Source: Caulobacteraceae bacterium UBA5005
Lineage (GTDB): Bacteria > Pseudomonadota > Alphaproteobacteria > Caulobacterales > Caulobacteraceae
Direction: 5' to 3'
DNA length: 64,000 bases
Assembly: GCA_002398405.1 (NCBI GenBank)
Contig: DGYN01000037.1
Span: 9,569-73,568, forward strand
Shown: piece after piece, positions 51,791 through 60,557 of the stretch
How positions within the stretch are numbered: the stretch's first letter is position 1
Layout of the letters: each line of letters starts with the position of its first letter
Notes under the pieces: model-generated
Database searches by the model: none
The model's input: only the letters and a program-made list of their open reading frames with translations
Told to the model about the DNA's origin: nothing
Made by a program: the position numbers and the translations under genes

Positions 51791-52870
51791 ATGTCTATTA
51801 CCGCTTACGGGGTCAATGACCCCGAAGCCCGCAAGGCATGGTCGAAGATCGTCGCGGTCGAGGCGCTGGACAAAACCTATATCGGTCAGTTCATCGGCAA
51901 GGGCGACGACTCCATCATCCAGGAGAAGGGTGACCTCAACAAGGACAAGGGCGACAGCGTCCGGTTCTTTCTGAGGGCCCAGCTCGTCGGGCGCGGCGTC
52001 CAAGGCGACGCCATGCTGAAAGGCAATGAAGAGAAGCTGACGACCTATGCCGACAACGTCGTGATCGACCAGCGCCGCCACGCGGCCTCGGCCGGCGGCC
52101 GGATGAGCCGGCAGCGCGTGCCGTTCAATGTGCGGCGCGAATGCATGGACGGCCTGTCCGACTGGGCGGCCGACCTGATGGACGCCAGCTTCTTCAACCA
52201 GGTCTGCGGCAACACGGCCGAGACCGACACCCTCTACACCGGCAATAATCCGGTCACAGCGCCCAGCCGGATCATCCGGCCCAACGCCCTGACCACGGAC
52301 CAGGCGGTGGCGGGCGACAACACGGCGGTGTTCTCCACCGCCCTGATCGACCGCATCAAGGTGAAGGCGACGGCAAACCCCAAGGGGACGCCGAACATCC
52401 GCCCGATCCGCATCAAGGGCCGGGACAAGTATGTGATGTTCCTGCACCCCTACCAAGTCTACCAACTGCGCCAGTCGGCGGCGACCGCAGGGTCGTGGGC
52501 CGACATCCAGAAGGCGGCCATGCAAGGCGGTCAGATCAGCGACAACCCGATCTATGTGGGCGCGCTGGGCGAATGGAACGGCGTGATCCTGCACGAGGCG
52601 AACCGGATTCCGAACGGCATCCACTCGACCTCGGGCGCGGTCCAGGCGGCGACCCGGCGGGCGGTGTTCTGCGGCTCGCAGGCGGCGGCCCTGGCTTTCG
52701 GCCAGGGATACTCCTTCGAGAAGTTCATCTGGGAGGAGGAGTCCGACGACTTCGGCAACCAGCTGGACGTCGGCGGCGGGGCGATCTTCGGCCTGAAGAA
52801 GACCGTCTTCAACTCCACGGATTTCGGCGCGGTGGTCACCACGACCTACTCGCCCGATCCGAACGCGTAA
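51791..52870 (+). CDS. Major capsid protein (N4-gp56/DUF4043 type)
   Basis: 359 residues. The opening MSITAYGVNDPEARKAWSKI, then GDSVRFFLRAQLVGRGVQGDAMLKGNEEKL and VRRECMDGLSDWAADLMDASFF match the N4-gp56-type HK97-fold capsid family. The length is normal. It would form the icosahedral shell with the scaffold. Translation starts with AAGGAC spacing, directly before a decoration protein gene. Confidence 0.82.
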   Translation: MSITAYGVNDPEARKAWSKIVAVEALDKTYIGQFIGKGDDSIIQEKGDLNKDKGDSVRFFLRAQLVGRGVQGDAMLKGNEEKLTTYADNVVIDQRRHAASAGGRMSRQRVPFNVRRECMDGLSDWAADLMDASFFNQVCGNTAETDTLYTGNNPVTAPSRIIRPNALTTDQAVAGDNTAVFSTALIDRIKVKATANPKGTPNIRPIRIKGRDKYVMFLHPYQVYQLRQSAATAGSWADIQKAAMQGGQISDNPIYVGALGEWNGVILHEANRIPNGIHSTSGAVQAATRRAVFCGSQAAALAFGQGYSFEKFIWEEESDDFGNQLDVGGGAIFGLKKTVFNSTDFGAVVTTTYSPDPNA

Positions 52871-52882
52871 GGAGGATCAGAC

Positions 52883-53281
52883 ATGCCCTTGAGCACCAAA
52901 GTCGCCCGGCAGTTCCACAGCCAGCAGATCCACTACCTGCGCAAGACCATCTCCTACGCCAACAACGGCCAGACCGTTGAGGTCGGGGTGATCCCGGCGG
53001 GATCGATCATCGTGAAGGCCATTTCCGGCGCCGCGGTGATCACCGCCTTCAACGGCAACACCACCAATACGGTGAGCATCGGCCCGTCAACAGACAGCGG
53101 CACGGACCTTTGGGCGACCTCTCTCGCCCTGGGAACCACGACGTTCGTTCCCTTCGACGAGGCGGTAAGCAACCGGGTGGAGAGCGACACCATCGTCTCG
53201 GCGGCGGTGACTTCGACCGCGTCGGCGTCTGCCGGCGAGGCGGAGATCATCATCGCCTACATCCCGGACAACGACGGCTAA
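52883..53281 (+). CDS. Capsid-associated (decoration-like) protein
   Basis: 132 residues, AAGGAGG upstream. All-beta (VEVGVIPAGSIIVKAISGAAVITAFNGNTTNTVSIG), the position and size of decoration or head-fibre proteins that follow the capsid gene. No family name can be given with confidence. Confidence 0.65.
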   Translation: MPLSTKVARQFHSQQIHYLRKTISYANNGQTVEVGVIPAGSIIVKAISGAAVITAFNGNTTNTVSIGPSTDSGTDLWATSLALGTTTFVPFDEAVSNRVESDTIVSAAVTSTASASAGEAEIIIAYIPDNDG

Positions 53282-53374
53282 GCGCTGGTCACCGGGATGT
53301 CCGCGGCGGGGCTCCGACCCTCCCCTAAAGGGGCCCCGCCGCACCCTTTTCCATTCGAACGCAAGGAGGCCGCC

Positions 53375-53980
53375 ATGGGCATGCTGAGCGCCTTGAAATT
53401 GCGCGTGGTCGACGAGATCGGCCGGCCCGGGCTCCTGCGTCAGGCAGGGGACTACATCGAGCGGGCGATCGCGCACTACGCCTCGGAGCGGTTCTGGTTC
53501 AACATCAGATCCGGGACCACGACGACCACTGCCGGGAACGCCTATGCGACCCTGCCGGCGGGACTACAGCGAGAGGACGGTGCGTTTGTCACCCAGGGGG
53601 GCCTGCTGGTTCCGCTGGAGCGGCGCGCTTTCTCTGAGTTCGAGGACCTGAACGCAGGCTCGGCCTCAACCGGCCAACCCAGCGACTACGCCATTTGCGA
53701 TGGCCAGGCGCGGCTCTATCCGACGCCCGCCGCCGCCTACACCCTGACTTTTCCTGGCATCTACGCCGAGACCGCCTTCGCCAATGACGCGGCGAGCAAC
53801 GCCTGGTCCACCGAGGCGGCGGACCTGATCGCGGCGCGGGCGAAGATGCTCATTTATCGCAACGTCCTTCGCGATGTCGAAGGCGCCCAGATCGAGGCCC
53901 AGGCGGAAGCCGAGGCGCTCGCACAATTGCGGGCCGAGACCGTTCAGCGGCTCGGCTCTGGAACCCTCAAAACCGGATAG
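53375..53980 (+). CDS. Phage adaptor protein, paralogue 1
   Basis: 201 residues from MGMLSALKL with GGAGG 5 nt upstream; the same start sequence as terS. HYASERFWFNIRSGTTTTTAGNAYATLPAGLQ and FPGIYAETAFANDAASNAWSTEAADLIAARAKMLIYRNVL resemble the SU10-type head-to-tail adaptor. It probably forms a ring below the portal. Confidence 0.7.
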   Translation: MGMLSALKLRVVDEIGRPGLLRQAGDYIERAIAHYASERFWFNIRSGTTTTTAGNAYATLPAGLQREDGAFVTQGGLLVPLERRAFSEFEDLNAGSASTGQPSDYAICDGQARLYPTPAAAYTLTFPGIYAETAFANDAASNAWSTEAADLIAARAKMLIYRNVLRDVEGAQIEAQAEAEALAQLRAETVQRLGSGTLKTG

Positions 53981-53989
53981 GAGGCCCTA

Positions 53990-54643
53990 ATGGCCCTGAG
54001 CACTTACGGCGGCCTGAAGCAGGCCGTGGCCGACTACCTGAACCGCGTCGACCTGGATCAGCAGATCCCCGACTTCATCAGACTGGCGGAGGCGACGATC
54101 AACAAGGTCGTGCGCTCGACGCGGATGGTCGCCAACGGGACGGTGGCAGTGACCGCCAACACCCGCAAGGCGACGGCCCCCACCGACATGCTGGAGCCGA
54201 TCTATCTGCAGATGGCGGCGGACGAGGACTATCCGCTGGAGCAGGTCAGCGTGCAGCAGCTCACCATGCTGCGGCGGGCCAGGCTTCGGGCCACCGGAAC
54301 GCCGAGGTTCTATTCCATCGTCGGGCGCTCCATTGAACTTGCGCCGACGCCCGCATCCAGCGGGAACATGGACGTGGCTTACTATCAGGCGATCCCCGCC
54401 CTGGTTGCGGACGGGGACACCAACTGGCTTCTGACCTACGAGCCGGACATCTATCTCTACACCACCCTGCTCCACGCCGCGCCGTTCCTGCAGGACGACC
54501 AGAAGACGGCGGTCATGGAGAACATGGTCACCAAGCAGGTATTGGCCGCCGTCGGTATGAACAAGACGGTGCAGCTGGACAGCAAGATCGCGGGCTTTTC
54601 GCTCGACGCGCCCTCTGATGGGCCGCAGGCGGTCGCGCAATGA
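53990..54643 (+). CDS. Phage adaptor protein, paralogue 2
   Basis: 217 residues: IPDFIRLAEATINKVVRSTRMV, RFYSIVGRSIELAPTPAS, MDVAYYQAIPALVADGDTNWLLTYEPDIYLYTTLLHAAPFL. Same adaptor family as the next gene (shared FIRLAEA-x-x-N, G-R-x-x-x-x-A-P and Y-x-Y-x-x-L-x-H-A). Overlaps the next gene by 4 nt. Confidence 0.75.
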   Translation: MALSTYGGLKQAVADYLNRVDLDQQIPDFIRLAEATINKVVRSTRMVANGTVAVTANTRKATAPTDMLEPIYLQMAADEDYPLEQVSVQQLTMLRRARLRATGTPRFYSIVGRSIELAPTPASSGNMDVAYYQAIPALVADGDTNWLLTYEPDIYLYTTLLHAAPFLQDDQKTAVMENMVTKQVLAAVGMNKTVQLDSKIAGFSLDAPSDGPQAVAQ

Positions 54644-55209
54644 CCTATGGCGAGCTGGTTGCGGCGATCATCGCCTTCTGTCCGGACGCGGCGATAGAGC
54701 AGACGATCCCAACATTCATCCGCCTGGCGGAGGCGGACATGAACCGCCTGGTCCGGGCGCCTGAAATGGTCCGGCGGGCGAGCGCGACCTTGAACGGGGG
54801 CGCTGACTATTTGCCCACGCCGGAGGACTTTGCGGCGATCCGCACGATCGACGCGGCAGACCAGCCGGTGGAGCGCCGCGATGTCGATGTGCTGACGACG
54901 CTGCGCGCCACCGCGACGGTCCCGGGCCGGCCGATGTTCTTCAGCGTCGCGGGCCGCGAGCTCCAATTCGCGCCGGCGGCCGACGCCGACTACGAGCTGG
55001 ATCTGACCTATTTTGAGCGGCTGCCGGCGCTGACCGAGGCCGCGCCGAACAACTGGCTCTGCGACACATTCCCCGACGCCTATCTCTACGGCGCGCTGAC
55101 CCATGCCGGTCAGTTCCTTGGCGACGGGATGAGGGGCGCGGCCTGGGCGGCGGCGTTCCAGAACGCGATCGCCGCCATCAATTCCGACGCCAAGGGGCAG
55201 GGAGTCTGA
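54640..55209 (+). CDS. Phage adaptor protein, paralogue 3
   Basis: 189 residues: IPTFIRLAEADMNRLVRAPEMV, FFSVAGRELQFAPAADADYELDLTYFERLPALTEAAPNNWLCDTFPDAYLYGALTHAGQFLGD. Clear paralogue of the preceding protein; three adaptor-type genes in a row suggest a multi-ring connector between portal and tail. Confidence 0.75.
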   Translation: MTYGELVAAIIAFCPDAAIEQTIPTFIRLAEADMNRLVRAPEMVRRASATLNGGADYLPTPEDFAAIRTIDAADQPVERRDVDVLTTLRATATVPGRPMFFSVAGRELQFAPAADADYELDLTYFERLPALTEAAPNNWLCDTFPDAYLYGALTHAGQFLGDGMRGAAWAAAFQNAIAAINSDAKGQGV

Positions 55210-55210
55210 G

Positions 55211-55345
55211 ATGGCCGACTGCACCTGGACCGACGCCACCCCCGCCCCAGACCCCTGGGCCAAGCTGCCCCGCGCCCTGATTCAGGAAGAGGGCGGCTTC
55301 CTTGAGGCCGAGAACTGCGGACTGATGCTTTTGGAGGACGCCTGA
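55211..55345 (+). CDS. 44-residue phage protein
   Basis: [20 protein letters not shown] ending [10 protein letters not shown]. Fits between two coupled genes: 1 nt after the adaptor stop and its TGA overlaps the fibre gene ATG (TGATG). Small tail or chaperone protein, unrecognised. Confidence 0.55.
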   Translation: MADCTWTDATPAPDPWAKLPRALIQEEGGFLEAENCGLMLLEDA

Positions 55346-56781
55346 TGGCTGAGAACAGGAAAATTTCGGCGCTGACGGCGGCCGACGCTTTGGGCGACGA
55401 CAGCCTTGTGCCGGTTGTCCAAACGCCCGGATCCACGCCTTCGACCCGCAAGGTCACGCTGGCGGCGCTGAAGGCCAATCTGAGCGCCGGCCTGACCATC
55501 AACAACAGCCACTGGTCGGGGACGGACCTCGCCGTCGCCAATGGCGGCACGGGGGCATCCTCGGCTTCGGCGGCGCGCGATAATCTGGGTCTGACCATCG
55601 GGACAAACGTGCAGGGCTACAGCGCGACGCTGGCGGCCCTGGCGTCGTCATCGGCCAACGGGGTCTCGCTGGCCACGGCGGCCGACTATTCGGCGATGCG
55701 CACGCTGCTGGGCCTGGTGATCGGGACCAACGTCCAGGCGCAGGATGCGGAACTGACGGCCATCGCGGGCCTCGCCAGCGCGGCGGACAAGATCGCCTAT
55801 TTCACCGGCTCTGGAACGGCCGCGCTGGCCGATTTCGGATCCGCGGCAAGGACCCTCCTAGCCCAGACCTCACAGTCCAACATGCGCACGACCGGCCTTG
55901 GCCTTACCGCGACCGGGGACAGCATCGCCACCGCGGCGAACGTGGCGGCGGTGAAGACCATCCTCAACTACACCGCGGCGGAGATTTCGGGGGTGGCTTC
56001 GACCAGCAATCCGCTGTCGCAATTCGCGGCCACGACCTCGGCGCAGCTTCGGGGGGTGATCTCCGACGAGACGGGCACGGGCGCTTTGGTCTTCGCCGGC
56101 GGCAATATTGGCGCGGCGACGGGGACGAGCCTGACGTTGAGTGGGGCGGTGGATGTGGGGACGACGATCAGCATGGGTGGGATTCTCATGCTTCGCCATT
56201 CCGCAGCGTTCTCGGTCAGCTTTGGCCACGGGGCGGGCTCGACGGCTGACACAGGCGGATACAATGTCTCTATCGGCCGACTCGCACTTCCGTCGTGGGC
56301 TGGCACCCAGAATGTGGGTGTAGGCTTAGGCGCTCTCCCAAACTGTATAGGAAGCAACAACACAGGTGTAGGTTCCAGCACGGGGAACACACTGACGATT
56401 GGAAATAATAACACCCTTCTAGGGAGCAATACTAACGTTTCCGCGGCGGGCGCTACATCCCAAACAGCGATTGGGTTTGGCGCGGTTTGCACCGCCGACA
56501 ATCAGGTACGCCTGGGCACGTCCTCCGATACCGTGTCAATTCCAGGCGCTTTGGTGGTCGTCGGCCAAACAACGCAGGCCGGAAGGCTGATCATGAGCGG
56601 CGACGCGGTAAATTTCTCCGCCAAGACCGTTGCCACGCTTCCGGGATCTCCAAGCACGGGCGACGAATATCGTGTCACCGATGCGAGCGCCCCTGCTGTG
56701 GGATCGACCGTTGCGGGGGGCGGCGCCGCCCATGCCAAGGTGTGGTGGAACGGCGTTAGTTGGAAGGTCACGGCGATTTAA
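55345..56781 (+). CDS. Tail fibre protein with YadA-like head repeats
   Basis: 478 residues. N-terminus ([26 protein letters not shown]) is a virion-binding domain, followed by repeating [10 protein letters not shown] units, then from about 290 a left-handed roll region with [69 protein letters not shown]. This pattern is shared with trimeric adhesins. The distal end ([26 protein letters not shown]) is a receptor-binding or trimer-cap domain. The distal DNA is less GC-rich than the rest, as expected for a recently swapped host-range module. Confidence 0.8.
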   Translation: MAENRKISALTAADALGDDSLVPVVQTPGSTPSTRKVTLAALKANLSAGLTINNSHWSGTDLAVANGGTGASSASAARDNLGLTIGTNVQGYSATLAALASSSANGVSLATAADYSAMRTLLGLVIGTNVQAQDAELTAIAGLASAADKIAYFTGSGTAALADFGSAARTLLAQTSQSNMRTTGLGLTATGDSIATAANVAAVKTILNYTAAEISGVASTSNPLSQFAATTSAQLRGVISDETGTGALVFAGGNIGAATGTSLTLSGAVDVGTTISMGGILMLRHSAAFSVSFGHGAGSTADTGGYNVSIGRLALPSWAGTQNVGVGLGALPNCIGSNNTGVGSSTGNTLTIGNNNTLLGSNTNVSAAGATSQTAIGFGAVCTADNQVRLGTSSDTVSIPGALVVVGQTTQAGRLIMSGDAVNFSAKTVATLPGSPSTGDEYRVTDASAPAVGSTVAGGGAAHAKVWWNGVSWKVTAI

Positions 56782-57635
56782 TGCAGGCATTCACTAAGCG
56801 AATGGGCGCGAAGATCGTCGACAAATCTCCAGTTGAATGTCAGTGCCCCGCCCCCTACAGCGAACGCATGCTGGGCAGTGTACTACGATGGGGCTTTGAG
56901 CGGCTTGTCCGCGCGGTGGGGCTTCGGGATTTAATTCGTGAAGAGGTAGAGGCTGGCGTCCTTCGGTCGATGCGGAACATTGACTACGGATTGCATACCC
57001 TCGCGATTCTGGATTCCGCCAAGTTCGTCTACGAGCACATTCCGCTCCATAAGCGCTTCACCGTACAGGAGCTGAGGATCGAGGCGTTGAATATGGCGCC
57101 GGCCGAGGGTCTGATCCTAGAGTTCGGGGTCTATTCAGGCCGGTCGATCAATGCGCTGGCGGCGCACACAGACCGGACGATATACGGTTTCGACTCGTTC
57201 GAGGGCTTGCCAGATGCATGGAGTCAGCTGGGACCCGGCGCGTTCAAGTTGTCGAAGCCTCCGGAGGTGGCCAGCAACGTCAAGCTGGTGGTCGGGTGGT
57301 TTGACGACACACTCCCGGGATTCCTATCGGAGCATTCGGGACCCGTCGCCTTCCTCCATCTCGACTGTGATCTCTACGCGTCAACAAAAACGGTGTTGGC
57401 CGCGCTGCGTGATCGGATTCACGCGGGGACTGTCATCGTTCTCGATGACTTTTTTACAGAGCCAGGTTGGCAACGCGAACAGCACAAAGCGTTCTTCGAG
57501 TTTGTCACAGCGGAGAATTGGGCGTTCGAGTACATTGGTTACTCGGTTACCACGCCATCCTCGTCCGCCGCTTTAAGACTTACCGGGCAAGGCCAGAAGG
57601 CTTCGCGCGCGAAGCGGACTTCGGCCCCAGCTTGA
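56781..57635 (+). CDS. SAM methyltransferase (TylF/MycF-like)
   Basis: 284 residues; its ATG overlaps the fibre stop by 1 nt. LILEFGVYSGRSINALAAH (SAM motif I), YGFDSFEGLPDAW, AFLHLDCDLYASTKTVLAAL and VIVLDDFFTEPGW carry the metal-binding acidic residues of macrocin-O-methyltransferase-like enzymes. Coupling to a fibre gene suggests modification of a surface sugar or of the fibre target, affecting host recognition; the target is not shown. Confidence 0.8.
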   Translation: MQAFTKRMGAKIVDKSPVECQCPAPYSERMLGSVLRWGFERLVRAVGLRDLIREEVEAGVLRSMRNIDYGLHTLAILDSAKFVYEHIPLHKRFTVQELRIEALNMAPAEGLILEFGVYSGRSINALAAHTDRTIYGFDSFEGLPDAWSQLGPGAFKLSKPPEVASNVKLVVGWFDDTLPGFLSEHSGPVAFLHLDCDLYASTKTVLAALRDRIHAGTVIVLDDFFTEPGWQREQHKAFFEFVTAENWAFEYIGYSVTTPSSSAALRLTGQGQKASRAKRTSAPA

Positions 57636-57801
57636 GGGCGCAGCGCGGTTGCGCGCTGATCTTGTGAGGCGTCTGGCCGGATCGTTTCGCCCACTCGCCT
57701 GCTGACTTCACCAAACCGCCACACCCTCTCGCCGCCGGCAGCGTCTCCACGCGTTCAGCCGCCGCAACGGCTTCCCTTCAATCCATCTTGTGAGCTAGCC
57801 A

Positions 57802-58518
57802 ATGGCCGACACCACGACCACCCACTACGCCTGGGTCAAACCTGAGCCCAACGCTTCAGCCGATACCTGGGGCGACAAGCTCAATGCGAACCTGGACAGC
57901 ATCGACGCCGAACTCAAGGCGGCGTCCGATGTCGCGGACGCGGCCTATCCGATCGCTGGCGGCGACATGACCGGCGTCCTCAGGGCGATGCCTGGATCGG
58001 TCTCCGCACCGGCGTTGTCCTTTGTCGGATCAGGAACAACCGGCTTCTACAGTCTGGGTGGAAACCTGATCGGCGTGGCGGGAGGCGGGGTCTATGGCGG
58101 CGCGCTCGGCGCCAACGGCTGGACAGGCAATACATCACCGCTCGCAATCCCTGAGGCGACGGCGACGGGCTTTCTGATGCGGCCGGTTGTGGCCCTCACC
58201 GGAAACATCACCATCGAGGGTATCCATATCGGCCGCACCCTGGTCTCGGATGGCCTTGGCGCTCACGTGGTGACGGTGATGCAGGACTCAACCGTCAACG
58301 TGCCCCTGGGCGCGATCGTCCATCTTGACGGCGGCGGGGCCCAGGGAAGCGGCCCCAACGCCAGCTTTACCGTCACCACCGGCACGGGGGTCACGTTCCA
58401 TTTTCAAGGCACAAGCTCCACCTCCCAAACACGCACGGTCACCGTCAACGGCTGGCTTTCGATCCAGAAGATCCGCGCCAATCAATGGCGAGTTATGGAC
58501 GGGTATGGAGTGTCCTAG
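57802..58518 (+). CDS. Second tail-fibre-like protein
   Basis: 238 residues: an N-terminal binding region (YAWVKPEPNASADTWGDKLNANLDSIDAELK), the fibre motif YPIAGGDMTGVL, a glycine-rich beta part and a C-terminal receptor domain rich in threonine. Common plan for short tail fibres. It ends immediately before the next gene. Confidence 0.65.
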   Translation: MADTTTTHYAWVKPEPNASADTWGDKLNANLDSIDAELKAASDVADAAYPIAGGDMTGVLRAMPGSVSAPALSFVGSGTTGFYSLGGNLIGVAGGGVYGGALGANGWTGNTSPLAIPEATATGFLMRPVVALTGNITIEGIHIGRTLVSDGLGAHVVTVMQDSTVNVPLGAIVHLDGGGAQGSGPNASFTVTTGTGVTFHFQGTSSTSQTRTVTVNGWLSIQKIRANQWRVMDGYGVS

Positions 58519-59985
58519 ATGCTTGTCCCCCTCGAACTCCCGCCCGGCGCCTTCACCCATGGGACGCAGTATCAGACCAGGGGCCGGTTCCATGACGTGA
58601 ACCGGGTGCGTGGCTACGGCAAGGCCATCGGTCCGATCGGTGGCTGGCGGCTCAAGACCACCGAAGACATCAACGGCAAGGCCCGTGCGATCCTGACCTG
58701 GAAGGACAATGACGGCGCATCGTGGGCGGCGATCGGCACCCATTCCAAACTCTATGCCATGACCAGGAACGGGACGGTGACGGATCAGACGCCGAGCGGT
58801 TTCACGGCAGGGAGCGCCGATAGCGTCGTGGCAGGGGGCTATGGCATGGGCCCCTATGGCGCCGGGCTCTATGGAACGCCCCGGCCTGACGACGACGATA
58901 TTCAGGAAGCCTCGGTCTGGACGCTCGACACCCGGGGTGAGGATCTCATCGGGTGCATGGTGGGGTCGAGTGTCATCTACCACTGGCCGCCAAACACGGC
59001 GGATAACGCCGATCCGTTGACCAACGCCCCCTTGGCGGACGCGGTATTTGTTACCGCCGAAGGTTCAGTGGTGGCCCTGGCCGACAAGACCGTGACCTGG
59101 AGCGACGGCGACGACCCTACGCTTTGGACCCCGGACGCCACCAATACGGCAGGGGATTTTGGCCTTCAAACCTCCGGCGCCTTGAAGTGCGGCAAGCGGA
59201 TCAAGGGTGGGAATCTGGTCTTCACGGACGTCGACGCCTGGACCATGACGCCCACGCGAGATGTCTTTGTCTACGGGTTTGAACGGGCTGGGACTGCCTG
59301 TGGCGTAATCTCCCGGCAGTGTGTCGCCGCTCTGGATGACCGGGCCGTGTGGATGAGCCAGGACGGATTTTTCATCTTCAACGGTGCAGTGTCCCCATTG
59401 CAATGCGAAGTTTTCGATCGCGTTTTTGAAGACATCAACCTGAACCAGGCCGCAAAGGTTACCTGCGTTCGCGTGTCTGAACACAATGAGGTCTGGTGGT
59501 TCTATCCCAGCGGCGGAAGCACCGAGAACGACCGCTATGTGAGCTGGAACCATCTGACGGGCGAGTGGTATTTTGGCCGGCTGGCAAGGACCTGCGGGGC
59601 CGATCGCGGCGTGTTCGCCTATCCGCTCATGGTTGATCCGGAAACACCGGCACAAGTGTGGGAACACGAGGTCGGCTACAACTACGACGACGATATCATG
59701 CCTCATGCCGAGGCCGGACCCCTGGAACTGGGGCAGGGCGACGGGGTGATGCACGTGCGCGGCCTCTACCCCGATGAGGCGGTGACCGGCGATGTCAGCG
59801 TGACAATCAAGACGCGGTTCTCGCCGAACGCGGGCGAAGTTTCACACGGGCCCTACACCCTTGCGCCCAAAACCGACTTCAGGGTTACAGCGAGGCAGGT
59901 ATCCGTCCGCTACGAGGGCGCAAGGCTGGCCCCCTGGCGCGTCGGCGCCTTTCGTATGGATGTGACCCCGGGGGGGCTGCGGTGA
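58519..59985 (+). CDS. Tail protein, P22 gp10/nozzle-like candidate
   Basis: 488 residues of beta-rich sequence with repeated tryptophan and aspartate motifs (KTVTWSDGDDPTLWTPDATNTAGDFGLQTSGALK, YVSWNHLTGEWYFGRLA) suggesting a beta-propeller or barrel. This is the style of short-tail hub/stabilisation or nozzle proteins. Assignment is by position and pattern. Overlaps the next gene by 4 nt. Confidence 0.6.
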   Translation: MLVPLELPPGAFTHGTQYQTRGRFHDVNRVRGYGKAIGPIGGWRLKTTEDINGKARAILTWKDNDGASWAAIGTHSKLYAMTRNGTVTDQTPSGFTAGSADSVVAGGYGMGPYGAGLYGTPRPDDDDIQEASVWTLDTRGEDLIGCMVGSSVIYHWPPNTADNADPLTNAPLADAVFVTAEGSVVALADKTVTWSDGDDPTLWTPDATNTAGDFGLQTSGALKCGKRIKGGNLVFTDVDAWTMTPTRDVFVYGFERAGTACGVISRQCVAALDDRAVWMSQDGFFIFNGAVSPLQCEVFDRVFEDINLNQAAKVTCVRVSEHNEVWWFYPSGGSTENDRYVSWNHLTGEWYFGRLARTCGADRGVFAYPLMVDPETPAQVWEHEVGYNYDDDIMPHAEAGPLELGQGDGVMHVRGLYPDEAVTGDVSVTIKTRFSPNAGEVSHGPYTLAPKTDFRVTARQVSVRYEGARLAPWRVGAFRMDVTPGGLR

Positions 59986-60191
59986 GGCTCGCCCGCGCTC
60001 CGGCGGCCTATGCGAGCGCCGCCTTCGACCAAATCCTGGCGTCCTTGGAAGCGGCCTTCAAGGGTGTGCACAAGCGGGGTGAGGATGTGGAGCTGGCGGC
60101 CGGGCGTCTGATCCTGACCGACCGGGTGACGGGCGACCGATACCAGGTGGTCATCGATTCGGGCGTTCTCGACGTCGAGGCCATGCCGTGA
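59982..60191 (+). CDS. Small phage protein (69 residues)
   Basis: GTG start overlapping the preceding stop; ends 4 nt into the next gene. KRGEDVELAAGRLILTDRVTGDRYQVVIDSG is a small beta fold. Probably a tail assembly protein; function unknown. Confidence 0.55.
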   Translation: MRLARAPAAYASAAFDQILASLEAAFKGVHKRGEDVELAAGRLILTDRVTGDRYQVVIDSGVLDVEAMP

Positions 60192-60556
60192 CCGCCGCGC
60201 CCGACGAGTGGGCGCGGTGCAAGGGTTGGATCGAGGCGGCGCTCAAGTATGCGGACGGCGCCTATCAGATCGAGGATATCGAGGCGGCCATCGCGGCCGG
60301 GGAGATGGCCTTCCTGCCCGGGCCGGACGCCGCGATCGTCCTCGAAATATGCGCCTTTCCGCGCCTTCGGGCCCTGAACGTCCTCTTCGCTGGCGGCAAT
60401 CTGGACGGGGTCAAGCGCATGGACCCTCTGCTTGTGGATATCGCGAAGGCACACGGCTGTTCGCTGATCTATCTGACCGGCCGCCTCGGGTGGCTCCGAA
60501 CCCTGGCGCCTCTCGGTTACGGCGAGATCGCCGGCATGGCTTCAAAGGAATTGTGA
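60188..60556 (+). CDS. Phage acetyltransferase-like protein
   Basis: 122 residues from a GTG. IAAGEMAFLPGPDAAIVLEICAFPRLRALNVLFAGGNLDGVKRM and YLTGRLGWLRTLAPLGYGEIA look like the short GNAT-like proteins that accompany podovirus tail genes. Often taken as chaperones or modifiers of the virion. Coupled by overlap to its neighbour. Confidence 0.55.
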   Translation: MTAAPDEWARCKGWIEAALKYADGAYQIEDIEAAIAAGEMAFLPGPDAAIVLEICAFPRLRALNVLFAGGNLDGVKRMDPLLVDIAKAHGCSLIYLTGRLGWLRTLAPLGYGEIAGMASKEL

Positions 60557-60557
60557 C

